From positions 186,001 through 250,000 of the forward strand of contig NZ_JAEDXU010000004.1 in the NCBI RefSeq assembly GCF_017830045.1: a stretch of DNA of 64,000 bases, read 5' to 3'. The notes below the pieces were generated by a model that was not told the DNA's origin, searched no databases, and saw nothing but the letters and a program-made list of their open reading frames with translations. The position numbers and the translations under genes are program-made. Positions within the stretch are counted from its first letter, which is position 1. Each line of letters begins with the position of its first letter. This document shows, one piece after another, positions 18,602 to 26,595 of this stretch. The DNA comes from Enterococcus larvae. GTDB taxonomy: Bacteria > Bacillota > Bacilli > Lactobacillales > Enterococcaceae.

Positions 18602-21228
18602 AGACTTGCCTCGCTTTGATCTTTTTCTTCTATATAATAGCGCGTTTTTTTCCGTTTCCGTTCCCACAGGACATAGCCAGTAAAAATAAGAATACAGGAA
18701 ACAAACAAAGCAGCTCCCACCATAAAGCCTTGCGGCAGGAAAACAAATTCTATTTCATGCTCTCCGGCAGGCACAATCACCGTTAGAAACGCATCCTTAA
18801 ATGTCTGAATGTCTGCTTCTTCTCCGTCTATCAGGACTTTCCAGCCACGATCATATGGAATAGTGGTCAGTAAAACCTGTTCCTTCTCTAAGTTTACGGT
18901 TCCCTTAGCTTTTCGACCATCTACTTGAAGATCTACGCCTTTTTTCTGAATTTTCTCCACCGCTTCAGCAAAGCGATCCGTGTTCAAAAATACCGCATCC
19001 GGACGATACAGCTCTACTTTTTGCTCCGTTCCACCGGAAAAAGAAGCAGTCAATTTAACCGTTGTCGGGTCTTCATAGTAGCCTAGATTGTAGTATTGAC
19101 CTGTATTGTTCAATTTATTTTTTCTAGTGTTTCCCTCCACGGTCCATTCAATATCCACTCCCTGTGTTTTCGCCCAGTCTAATGGAACCAAACTCAGGTA
19201 TGCTTGTGTTTTAGCTGGAATCGTCACAAGCCACGTAACCTGCTTTGCCAGACTTGCCTCCTGTTCACCAATACTGATGATCTCCTCAGTCTCGGTTACG
19301 ATCGCGTCTGCTGAATCGATCAACGCTGCTTCGCCAAAGCTGAATAGCTCACCCTCCATACCGGAAAGCTGATTGAATAGCTCCGTCTGATTTTTGACTG
19401 ATCCCTCTCCGTAGATTTCCTCATCTGTTAATATGCCCAGAGGGAGAGCATATTGATTTTCATACAAGGTATACTCGCCGGATTCCGAAACCTTATCATA
19501 GCCAAATTTATTCAGTTCGTTTTTTGATATGTTGTACTTCATCCCTATAATCGTATCGGCAAGCAGGGTATTGTTGGCATAGTCGATCGTTAAATTCGTT
19601 CCTAGCGATCGGAAACCCAATGCATTTAAATATTGCGAAGAGTGACGATTACGTATAGATGAAAACATCGACACACCATGATACCCAAAATTAAAGCTTG
19701 TATTCAAGGACTCCACATCCAGATTTTCCAAACGGAAAAACGAACTGTCCTCCTGATTTGTCTCATCAACCAACTGTTGAACATCCTCATACGATTTTGT
19801 ATAGTACGATCGATCTGGATAACCCCAATCATACAAAATCCCTACTACCATTGACCTCGCATTGAATAATGCTTCGCCCGACATCAGAACAACCAGAAGC
19901 AGCGGGAGCCACTTTTTCCATTTGAAGCTGGACTGAAAGAACAACCAGATGGATAAATACAGGAAAAGCAGACCAATCGTCACAGCTAGTGATTCAAAGG
20001 AAATCACATCATAGCGTTTCTTGTTGGATAGAATCAGGAATAGGACAAAAACACCGCCGATCCCCAATACACCATTTAACAGGCGATTGCTTTCTTCCTT
20101 TGAAAATTTTTCCAGTCCAAATCCTGCCAGTAAAATCGTCAGAAAAGAGATCAGGAAACTAAAACGAAACAAGAACATATTCGGTGCATGCATACCATGC
20201 CAGAATAAATTCAACGGATAGATATAAACACCGGCAATCAAAAACACTAATAAACTGCCGTAACCGACCTTATTTTTCCATGGAATTTTCCCGCATAAAA
20301 AGTAATATACACAAAAGATCAACGGCAGCAGACCAATATAGATAAAGGGCATGCTTTCATATTTAGCAGTGTCATATACACCCACCATACTTTTTGCAAT
20401 GATATCCCACACGCCGGTATCCTGAGTAAATAGATGGTCAATGATCGTCATACTTTCCCCGTTATTACTCAAATCCAACACAGTTGGAAGGATCGTGAGC
20501 ATTGAGGCGCCGCCAGCCAGAAACGAAGTCAGCAGGTAAGCCGCAAATCGCCCTCTGTATTTTCGCCAGTCAAGAACCGTACGGATCAGAGTATATAAGA
20601 AGGTGAATACTCCGACCATAAAAGCCATATAAAAGTTCGACAGGAACAATAATAAGTAACTGACAAACAATAAAACAGGCTTCTTCTCATCCATCAGTCG
20701 ATGAATCCCCCAAACAATCAATGGCAAATAGACAAATGTATCCAGCCACATGATCACCTCTGAATAACCAACGGCATAAGACATCAAAGCATAGGATACG
20801 CTCAGTCCAATCGTCAACCATCGATCGATGTTGAAGGTATGATAGGCAAAGAACCAAAAGGACAAGCCGCTGGCGCCAAATTTCAGCAATGTCAGATAAT
20901 ACAGCGTGTCCGGCATGACAGAATTATCAAACAGTCCCACTAAAGGTGTGAATAAGCCATTTAGATAATACGCAGCCAACGACCAATAATTCAAACCAAG
21001 CGAGCCTGACCAGCTATAAAAAATACTTTGTTTTCCATGTAATACATTGTGAAAGCTAGCGTGAAAATTGGCATATTGCGCAAAAGAGTCCGTTGCGAGG
21101 ATGCTGCGCTCGCTTCCCGGATAAATCCCTATAGAGTAATACGCAATAGCCATCAACAGCAAAGGGATGCTGAAGCTGAGAATCATCGCCAGATAATGTT
21201 GCTTGATCCATACTATTAAGTGTTTCAT
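18598..21228 (-). CDS. YfhO-family multi-spanning membrane protein (GT-C type)
   Basis: 876 residues. About 12 TM helices fill residues 10-470, with an early acidic pair in the first extracytoplasmic loop (ILATDSFAQYANFH), as in GT-C fold glycosyltransferases. A soluble extracellular part of about 350 residues with beta structure (VLLTTIPYDRGWKVLIDG) and a last TM helix follow. YfhO relatives in Listeria and Bacillus modify teichoic acids or other surface glycans with sugars. Here it sits between a signal peptidase and lipoproteins in a WxL operon, so glycosylation of a wall component or of the surface proteins is possible; that is inference. Confidence 0.87.
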   Translation of the reverse strand: MKHLIVWIKQHYLAMILSFSIPLLLMAIAYYSIGIYPGSERSILATDSFAQYANFHASFHNVLHGKQSIFYSWSGSLGLNYWSLAAYYLNGLFTPLVGLFDNSVMPDTLYYLTLLKFGASGLSFWFFAYHTFNIDRWLTIGLSVSYALMSYAVGYSEVIMWLDTFVYLPLIVWGIHRLMDEKKPVLLFVSYLLLFLSNFYMAFMVGVFTFLYTLIRTVLDWRKYRGRFAAYLLTSFLAGGASMLTILPTVLDLSNNGESMTIIDHLFTQDTGVWDIIAKSMVGVYDTAKYESMPFIYIGLLPLIFCVYYFLCGKIPWKNKVGYGSLLVFLIAGVYIYPLNLFWHGMHAPNMFLFRFSFLISFLTILLAGFGLEKFSKEESNRLLNGVLGIGGVFVLFLILSNKKRYDVISFESLAVTIGLLFLYLSIWLFFQSSFKWKKWLPLLLVVLMSGEALFNARSMVVGILYDWGYPDRSYYTKSYEDVQQLVDETNQEDSSFFRLENLDVESLNTSFNFGYHGVSMFSSIRNRHSSQYLNALGFRSLGTNLTIDYANNTLLADTIIGMKYNISKNELNKFGYDKVSESGEYTLYENQYALPLGILTDEEIYGEGSVKNQTELFNQLSGMEGELFSFGEAALIDSADAIVTETEEIISIGEQEASLAKQVTWLVTIPAKTQAYLSLVPLDWAKTQGVDIEWTVEGNTRKNKLNNTGQYYNLGYYEDPTTVKLTASFSGGTEQKVELYRPDAVFLNTDRFAEAVEKIQKKGVDLQVDGRKAKGTVNLEKEQVLLTTIPYDRGWKVLIDGEEADIQTFKDAFLTVIVPAGEHEIEFVFLPQGFMVGAALFVSCILIFTGYVLWERKRKKTRYYIEEKDQSEASL

Positions 21229-21249
21229 TCAGTTTCTCTCTTTCTCTTT

Positions 21250-21972
21250 TCAGTGAAGGAATCCGATTTTTGAAAATGGATAATAGCGATACATGACCAC
21301 TCCTTCAATCTGTTTTTCATCTACTAATCCAAACACACGACTATCATCTGAATGCAGTCGGTTATCTCCCAGCACAAAATACTGGTTGTCAGGAATTTCA
21401 TCATGGAGGGCAAGTGTCTGTGCCACCTCTTCTGATAGGGTTACTTTTATTGTCCCGTCAGGAAGCCCTTCAGAGAATTGCTCTTTTGCTTCCGAACTGC
21501 TCTCTTTAGGAAGCAGAAAAAGAGCCGTACCTTCCACTGAAATCTGATCTCCTGGTAAACCAATCACTCTTTTAACATAAGACTCTCCGGGAATACCTGC
21601 CGGTTCAAAAGTCACAATAGTGTATCGTTGGATTCTCCGATTTTTTGCTATAATAATTCGATCTCCTGATTGGAAGGTTGGCGCCATTGACTGCCCATCA
21701 ATTTGATGCGGCGCACAGCTCCGAAAAAAGAAAACAAGAACCAGTAATAAAAGAACAAGTCCAATCATCTCCTTCTGCAGAAAAGAATAGAGCAGCTTTT
21801 CCCATGTCCTGCGCTTCTTCAATGAAAGGACTCGCTGCTTTAGTGTGACTCGTTTCCTTTTTCCAGTTTTTTGCAGAGATTTTCGTCGTTTCTTTTTGAA
21901 TGCTTGTTTTTTCCCTTGCTTTCCTTTTGACCTAGTCGCCTTCTCTTTGATTGTTTTTTTCTTTCGCACCAT
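21250..21972 (-). CDS. Signal peptidase I, catalytically intact
   Basis: 240 residues. An unusually long basic cytoplasmic segment (residues 1-57, nearly half Lys/Arg) precedes one TM helix (about 68-84). All S26 boxes are present: catalytic Ser95 in GQSMAPT, general base Lys134 in YVKRVIGLPGD, and GDNRLHSDDSR. It should remove signal peptides, probably from the WxL and LPxTG-type proteins of this operon. The SD GAGGAAG is 4 nt upstream. The catalytically dead paralogue is encoded directly upstream, 18 bp away. Confidence 0.95.
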   Translation of the reverse strand: MVRKKKTIKEKATRSKGKQGKKQAFKKKRRKSLQKTGKRKRVTLKQRVLSLKKRRTWEKLLYSFLQKEMIGLVLLLLVLVFFFRSCAPHQIDGQSMAPTFQSGDRIIIAKNRRIQRYTIVTFEPAGIPGESYVKRVIGLPGDQISVEGTALFLLPKESSSEAKEQFSEGLPDGTIKVTLSEEVAQTLALHDEIPDNQYFVLGDNRLHSDDSRVFGLVDEKQIEGVVMYRYYPFSKIGFLH

Positions 21973-21990
21973 TGTCTTCCTCTATTTCTT

Positions 21991-22716
21991 CTAGAACTGG
22001 CGCATAGCATGAATAGGAAAAATCCGTGCTTTTACAACACCAGTGATCTCACTTCTCTTTATAAAACCAAAATAACGGCTGTCTGTAGCATAGGAGCGAT
22101 TATCTCCCAAAACAAAGTAGCAGTCTTTCGGAACCTGTCCCGTCTCAATAATTTCCTTCAATGAAAAATCTTCAGTCAGTGGTTCATCTGAAAATTCCGC
22201 CAGATTCGTTGAAAGAAACCGTTCCGGTATTTCCTCTCCGTTGACAAATAGACGCCCCTCTTGATAATAAAGCTCTTCGCCTGGAAGCCCGATCACTCGC
22301 CGAATCAACGACTCATCTCCCGCCGGATCTTTAAAGAAAACCAGACTGAACCGACGTATTTCTCCCCATTTATATACAAACAAACGATCCTGATCATTGA
22401 TTGTTGGAATCATCGCATATCCTTCTACCTTTGGTATACGTACAGTCAAAGTAAAAATTGTCAGAAAAACCAAGACCGCTGCACTAAGAGTGATTGCCAA
22501 CTCCTTGATGATTCCTTTTTTCTTCCTTTTTACCAATCGCTTCTTTCGTTTTTTCCTGTTCTGTTTAACAGCACCTTTTTTCAGTCTGTCTTGAGGGCTT
22601 CCAGAGATTTGTTTCCGCTTCTTTTTCTTGACTACAAGCTGATGTTTCTTCTGCGTTTGTTTTTTTGATGGTTTCGGCTTCCTTTTTGGGGATGACTGCT
22701 GCTGCTTCTTATTCAT
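21991..22716 (-). CDS. Signal peptidase I homologue lacking both catalytic residues
   Basis: 241 residues from the ATG at 22716, preceded by GAGGTG at 6 nt; an in-frame ATG at 22740 has no SD. The fold is clearly S26: one TM helix (about 72-92) after about 65 very basic residues, then GYAMIPT, RRVIGLPGE and GDNRSYATDSRYFG. The nucleophile Ser is Ala101 and the base Lys is Arg139; I checked both codons (GCG and CGG). It cannot work as a normal Ser/Lys peptidase. Related dead homologues exist as SpsA of Staphylococcus aureus (next to SpsB) and SipA of streptococcal pilus islands, where it assists pilus assembly. A chaperone or assembly role is inferred. Confidence 0.9.
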   Translation of the reverse strand: MNKKQQQSSPKRKPKPSKKQTQKKHQLVVKKKKRKQISGSPQDRLKKGAVKQNRKKRKKRLVKRKKKGIIKELAITLSAAVLVFLTIFTLTVRIPKVEGYAMIPTINDQDRLFVYKWGEIRRFSLVFFKDPAGDESLIRRVIGLPGEELYYQEGRLFVNGEEIPERFLSTNLAEFSDEPLTEDFSLKEIIETGQVPKDCYFVLGDNRSYATDSRYFGFIKRSEITGVVKARIFPIHAMRQF

Positions 22717-22740
22717 TTTCAGCACCTCAAATCGCCTCAT

Positions 22741-23409
22741 CTATTGCTTTTTCTTCAAAGCGCCTTCATTGACATTAAAGCGTTTGAATACCTTACTTTG
22801 ACTTTCCCGTACCTTTTCAATATCTTCTAAATAGCCTTCAGATGTTCCTTGATTCTGCAGACTTTCAACCGTCTGACCATTCAGATTCACCCCTAGTTCC
22901 CTTAGCATGGTGAAGTGTCGATTCAACAATGTCTGACCATCTGTCGACAGACTCATTGCCGCTTTACGGGCACCATAACTTGCCAATCTCGACGTTACCT
23001 CCTGAAGGTTCTTGATTGATTTCTGGGGATTCTCCCCTGCTTGAACGTTATTGATCTGCAGTACTGCTTCCTCAAGTAGATAGTAACTTTGAACCAACGC
23101 CTCTGAATCGTCTCCGCCTAAATTGTTCTGCTGGTAATAACGTGAATAAAAGCCGCCGCCTAAGGACATGGCTGCGATAAGCAGAAACAGGATGCTCCAT
23201 AAACGTCGACTCCTTCTCTTTTTATCTAATTGTTTACGCAATTGCAAAAACTGTCGTCGTTTCTTTTTATTTTTTGGTGGTCGTTTCTTTTTTACTGGTT
23301 TAAACTTTCTGCTTGCCAGCAAAAAGCTGAAGAAAAAGAGTATACCCAAAAGGAAAAAAAGAAGGGCTGCTGACAACAGTATGACAAAAGACCAGTCTAA
23401 TACACTCAT
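22741..23409 (-). CDS. Two-TM protein of unknown function
   Basis: 222 residues. TM helix 1 (about 8-32) is followed by a basic cytoplasmic loop (about 36-68, with KKKRPPKNKKKRR), TM helix 2 (about 70-85), and an extracellular helical domain of about 135 residues. I do not recognise the family. It lies between the DUF916 gene and the signal-peptidase pair, so it is likely part of the same surface-assembly machinery. Confidence 0.8.
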   Translation of the reverse strand: MSVLDWSFVILLSAALLFFLLGILFFFSFLLASRKFKPVKKKRPPKNKKKRRQFLQLRKQLDKKRRSRRLWSILFLLIAAMSLGGGFYSRYYQQNNLGGDDSEALVQSYYLLEEAVLQINNVQAGENPQKSIKNLQEVTSRLASYGARKAAMSLSTDGQTLLNRHFTMLRELGVNLNGQTVESLQNQGTSEGYLEDIEKVRESQSKVFKRFNVNEGALKKKQ

Positions 23410-23432
23410 GCCTCTTTTTTCCTTCCCTTCCT

Positions 23433-24533
23433 CTAATTTTCCTGCGTTTTCTTCCGCTTGGGTGCTTTTTTCTTCTTAATTTTTTTATGTTTCTTCTTAT
23501 TTGCTATTCGCACAACAATGAATATGATCAATACAACAAGCAGCATTCCGCCGACAACGATCCCCACCAACAGCCAATTGATTCCTTGCTCTTGTATTAG
23601 TTCAACGTCTTGTGTATTGTACTTATCTGCTTCCTCGTCTGAGATGGTAAACTCCTGCTCCCACTCCCATTTTCGTTCCCCGGAAACAGCCAATATCTTC
23701 GCCCGATAATCACCTGGCACCATTTTTTCCCCGTTCATGCTGACAGGGAAATCGATCATGTTATTCGGTCCGATCCGCATACTTGCCTTTTTGGTATCAT
23801 AAATGACGGTATCTGAATCTTTACCCATGATCTGCACTTCAACAGTCAAGTCATTCAGATAAGCGGCCTCTACGTTGGAAAAATTAACAAAGACACTGTT
23901 TCGATAATTATTTAGTCCAGCATAAACACTGTTCAATTCCAATTCAGGCTCAACTACAGTGTCTGTCTCTGTCAGTACCATACCGATCATAAAGGCGTAC
24001 TCGTTGATTACACCGGTTTCTTTTTCTCGTGCTTCTTCATCTACCTTTTTCTTCAGCTGAATACCACCCGATATCATCCCGTCATAGCTGGCTTCCGGCA
24101 TTGAGATCACAAGATCAACTATAGCGGTTCCCATAGTTGGTACAATCACTGACTCCGGTCCTTGAACAATATCCACAAAATCATATTTCAAGGACTTGTC
24201 GTTGTCGATTGCACTTGGTCCATATTCCAATACGCCATTTCCGTTTGTCTTGATTCCGTTCAAGCTGACCATTACCTCTGTGTCCGCATCGCTGTCGTTG
24301 GAAAGCTCGATTTGAACTGTTTGATTCTGCCCCGGCTCCATTCGCAAATCAAAATAACCCACTTGCGTATTCTGCTGATTTTCCGGTTGAATCACCTTGT
24401 AATTGAATCCTAGCGGTCCGGCACCGCTCTCTTCTTGTCCCGTGGTTTCTTCTGCATATGTTGGTGCTGCAATGCACCCAAGTCCGACTATGTACAGGCT
24501 CATGATAAAAAGCAAAACTGGCCATTTCTTCAT
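23433..24533 (-). CDS. DUF916/DUF3324 WxL-associated membrane protein (WxLIP type)
   Basis: 366 residues from the ATG at 24533 (GAGGAGCAGAAGACA before it). Signal peptide about 1-27. The first extracellular domain (about 40-165) has the DUF916 start: FNYKVIQPENQQNTQVGYFDL. DUF3324 follows at about 170-300 (NEYAFMIGMVLTE). A TM helix (about 320-345) is followed by a tail of mostly Lys/Arg. This family accompanies WxL proteins and binds them or peptidoglycan at the surface, acting as an anchor. It follows the two short WxL genes, the standard cluster order. Confidence 0.92.
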   Translation of the reverse strand: MKKWPVLLFIMSLYIVGLGCIAAPTYAEETTGQEESGAGPLGFNYKVIQPENQQNTQVGYFDLRMEPGQNQTVQIELSNDSDADTEVMVSLNGIKTNGNGVLEYGPSAIDNDKSLKYDFVDIVQGPESVIVPTMGTAIVDLVISMPEASYDGMISGGIQLKKKVDEEAREKETGVINEYAFMIGMVLTETDTVVEPELELNSVYAGLNNYRNSVFVNFSNVEAAYLNDLTVEVQIMGKDSDTVIYDTKKASMRIGPNNMIDFPVSMNGEKMVPGDYRAKILAVSGERKWEWEQEFTISDEEADKYNTQDVELIQEQGINWLLVGIVVGGMLLVVLIIFIVVRIANKKKHKKIKKKKAPKRKKTQEN

Positions 24534-24615
24534 TGTCTTCTGCTCCTCTTCCTCATAAAAGAAGGTCGCCGACTCTCTTGAGTCGGCAAACCTCACTTAT
24601 TGATTAGTCTAAAAA

Positions 24616-25383
24616 TTAAAGTGTTTCAGATAGTGTCCATGTGATTACTGCATTGTAATCACCAGCACCGATTGCAGAACTCGCAGGGATATTCAGCGTT
24701 ACCGCTTTGTCTCCACTTGTTTTATCACCAAAGTTCAATTCGAACTGGCCATAACCTTTTCCGTCTGCCCCTTGATTCTTGATGAAATCAAAGGTTGGGC
24801 TTGCTGTACTAATTGTTCCTTGTGTTGTTACATCGCTGGCATTTGGTGTCAACGCTGCATCTCCTGTTTGTGTTAAATTCGCTTCTTTATACGTAATGTT
24901 TGCACCCTTCAGCTCAACACCTGATGCAGTATCTTTAAAGTTTTGTGTCAATGTTGCTGACAGTTTATACGCATGTGTTTCCATCGTACGCAAATCTTGA
25001 TACTTCACGAAGTTTTGCACATCAAATGCAGGATAGTTTGAATCTGTCGTTCCTTGGTTTGCATGGAAGAATGACGCATTGTAATCACGTTGTGTGTTTG
25101 CAGTCAATACATCATGTGTTTCAAACTCCAATGGTGTGATTGCGATGATCCCGAATGAGCCTGGGTTTACTACTGATGGAATATTTGTGATTGTTGTTCC
25201 ATCTGTAACACCCGGATCAGTTGGGACAACACCTGATGTATCTGTTGGATCTGTATTCACAGTAAAGCCAATGTGACCTGTACCTGTTTTTGTATCTACC
25301 GCTTTTGTTGTATTCGGTGCAGCTAATGCAACACCAGCAGCCGCTACTAATGCAGCTCCGCATAATTTGTGTGATAATTTCAT
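24616..25383 (-). CDS. WxL-domain surface protein
   Basis: 255 residues. Signal peptide about 1-28, a Thr/Pro/Asp-rich stretch (about 30-70), then the WxL wall-binding domain to the end. The distal motif is WTLSET in ITWTLSETL. The proximal one is degenerate: HAYKLSATLTQNF has Tyr for Trp. It binds peptidoglycan without covalent attachment. AGGAGG lies 8 nt before the ATG, a strong RBS, so it may be the most abundant product of the operon. Confidence 0.93.
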   Translation of the reverse strand: MKLSHKLCGAALVAAAGVALAAPNTTKAVDTKTGTGHIGFTVNTDPTDTSGVVPTDPGVTDGTTITNIPSVVNPGSFGIIAITPLEFETHDVLTANTQRDYNASFFHANQGTTDSNYPAFDVQNFVKYQDLRTMETHAYKLSATLTQNFKDTASGVELKGANITYKEANLTQTGDAALTPNASDVTTQGTISTASPTFDFIKNQGADGKGYGQFELNFGDKTSGDKAVTLNIPASSAIGAGDYNAVITWTLSETL

Positions 25384-25414
25384 TTTTGTTTCCTCCTAAG
25401 ATTGTCTGTTTTAT

Positions 25415-26221
25415 TTATGGCAACTCGGCTAATATCCAAGTTAACACCGTTGAATAAGAAACCGGATCTTTTTTCGTTCCACCCGGCACTGATAAAGTGA
25501 TAGCACTGTTCTCGTGCATCTGTTTGTTTCCATAGGCTGCATCCAGCATCGCATGACCATTTTGATCTACTTTTGGCGTTAAGGTCTCTGCAATTCCTGC
25601 CGGATTATCAGCAGAGCCGCCAAATGAGATCGACCAGGTGCCTGCGCCGGTTCCCGGAGAGGCTTCAGCCAGATTATAGGTAGCACCAATGTTATCTAAA
25701 TGAATCACTTCTTTTGAGATAGTTGGAGATAGAGCGGCATCCTGGGTAGAATTTGTCCACGAGTAATCTAGGGACAAAACAGCACCGTCTAATTGACTAT
25801 TCGCTGTTTGCGCATTTTGAAACTGCATTTCCTGTCTCAATTGAAGCGTCCAGCCTAACATCGCCCCCCGATAATCAGAAATCTGGATAAAATTCCCTCT
25901 TGCTTCGGTTTCATCGTTGAATAACTGAGCATTTACTGAATAAGTCATATCCTTATCCGAAATTTTATTTACGCTTGTAAACTGAAATTGGGGAACAAAA
26001 TCAATACGCAGTTTTCCCTGTGTGCTGGGACTATTTCCGGCATCTACTTCTGTAGAAGGATTTTCCGGATCTCTGACGCCAACATCTGAGTAATCGCCGG
26101 TGAACGTGATATGTCCTGATCCGGCTACATCATCATCTGTCGCCTCAACTTGTTCTGCCAAAAAGCAGGCAGCACTTCCTGTACATAGGAAAACCATGAT
26201 ATAAATCAGTGAACGCTTCAT
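25415..26221 (-). CDS. WxL-domain surface protein
   Basis: 268 residues. Signal peptide about 1-27. The WxL domain spans about 65-268 with both motifs: GWTLQLRQEM (about 128) and LTWILAELP at the very end. It overlaps the stop of the sortase-substrate gene by 4 bp (ATGA) and carries a GGAGG inside that gene. It should be wall-bound and act with the DUF916/DUF3324 protein. Confidence 0.93.
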   Translation of the reverse strand: MKRSLIYIMVFLCTGSAACFLAEQVEATDDDVAGSGHITFTGDYSDVGVRDPENPSTEVDAGNSPSTQGKLRIDFVPQFQFTSVNKISDKDMTYSVNAQLFNDETEARGNFIQISDYRGAMLGWTLQLRQEMQFQNAQTANSQLDGAVLSLDYSWTNSTQDAALSPTISKEVIHLDNIGATYNLAEASPGTGAGTWSISFGGSADNPAGIAETLTPKVDQNGHAMLDAAYGNKQMHENSAITLSVPGGTKKDPVSYSTVLTWILAELP

Positions 26222-26580
26222 TCACTTACCTCCTTTTTCTTTCGAATAAAAAGAAAGAGTATAGCAAGTAGAATAATGGCCACGCCACTAATTGATAGGC
26301 TTGTTTTTATCAATTCACCGGTAGAAGGATATTTCCCTGTCGGCTTTGTCGTTGTTTCCGAAGTTACGGTTCGAGAGCTGCTCGTTTTCGTTTTCGAAGA
26401 AGATGTACTAGTGGAGCTGGAGGTACTAGGCTGTGTTTCTTCATAGAAGCCGATCTCTCCGTTGGTTTGAACAGCTCCGCCAACGCCTTCTTGCGCTTGG
26501 GCTGGTTGAATGTAGATACCGCAGACTATTATCAGCGCAAAGGAAGATAATAGCAGACACAATAGCTGTTTTCGTTTCAT
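26218..26580 (-). CDS. Small sortase-anchored protein of the WxL cluster
   Basis: 120 residues. Signal peptide about 1-29, a Ser/Thr linker (about 50-80), a sorting signal with the variant motif YPSTG, a TM helix (about 88-110) and the basic tail RKKKEVSE. Short LPxTG-type proteins of this kind occur in most WxL clusters. The first position is Tyr in place of Leu, so it may use a dedicated or tolerant sortase; no sortase gene is in the window. It starts 16 bp after the lectin gene. Confidence 0.9.
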   Translation of the reverse strand: MKRKQLLCLLLSSFALIIVCGIYIQPAQAQEGVGGAVQTNGEIGFYEETQPSTSSSTSTSSSKTKTSSSRTVTSETTTKPTGKYPSTGELIKTSLSISGVAIILLAILFLFIRKKKEVSE

Positions 26581-26595
26581 AACTATTACCCCTTT

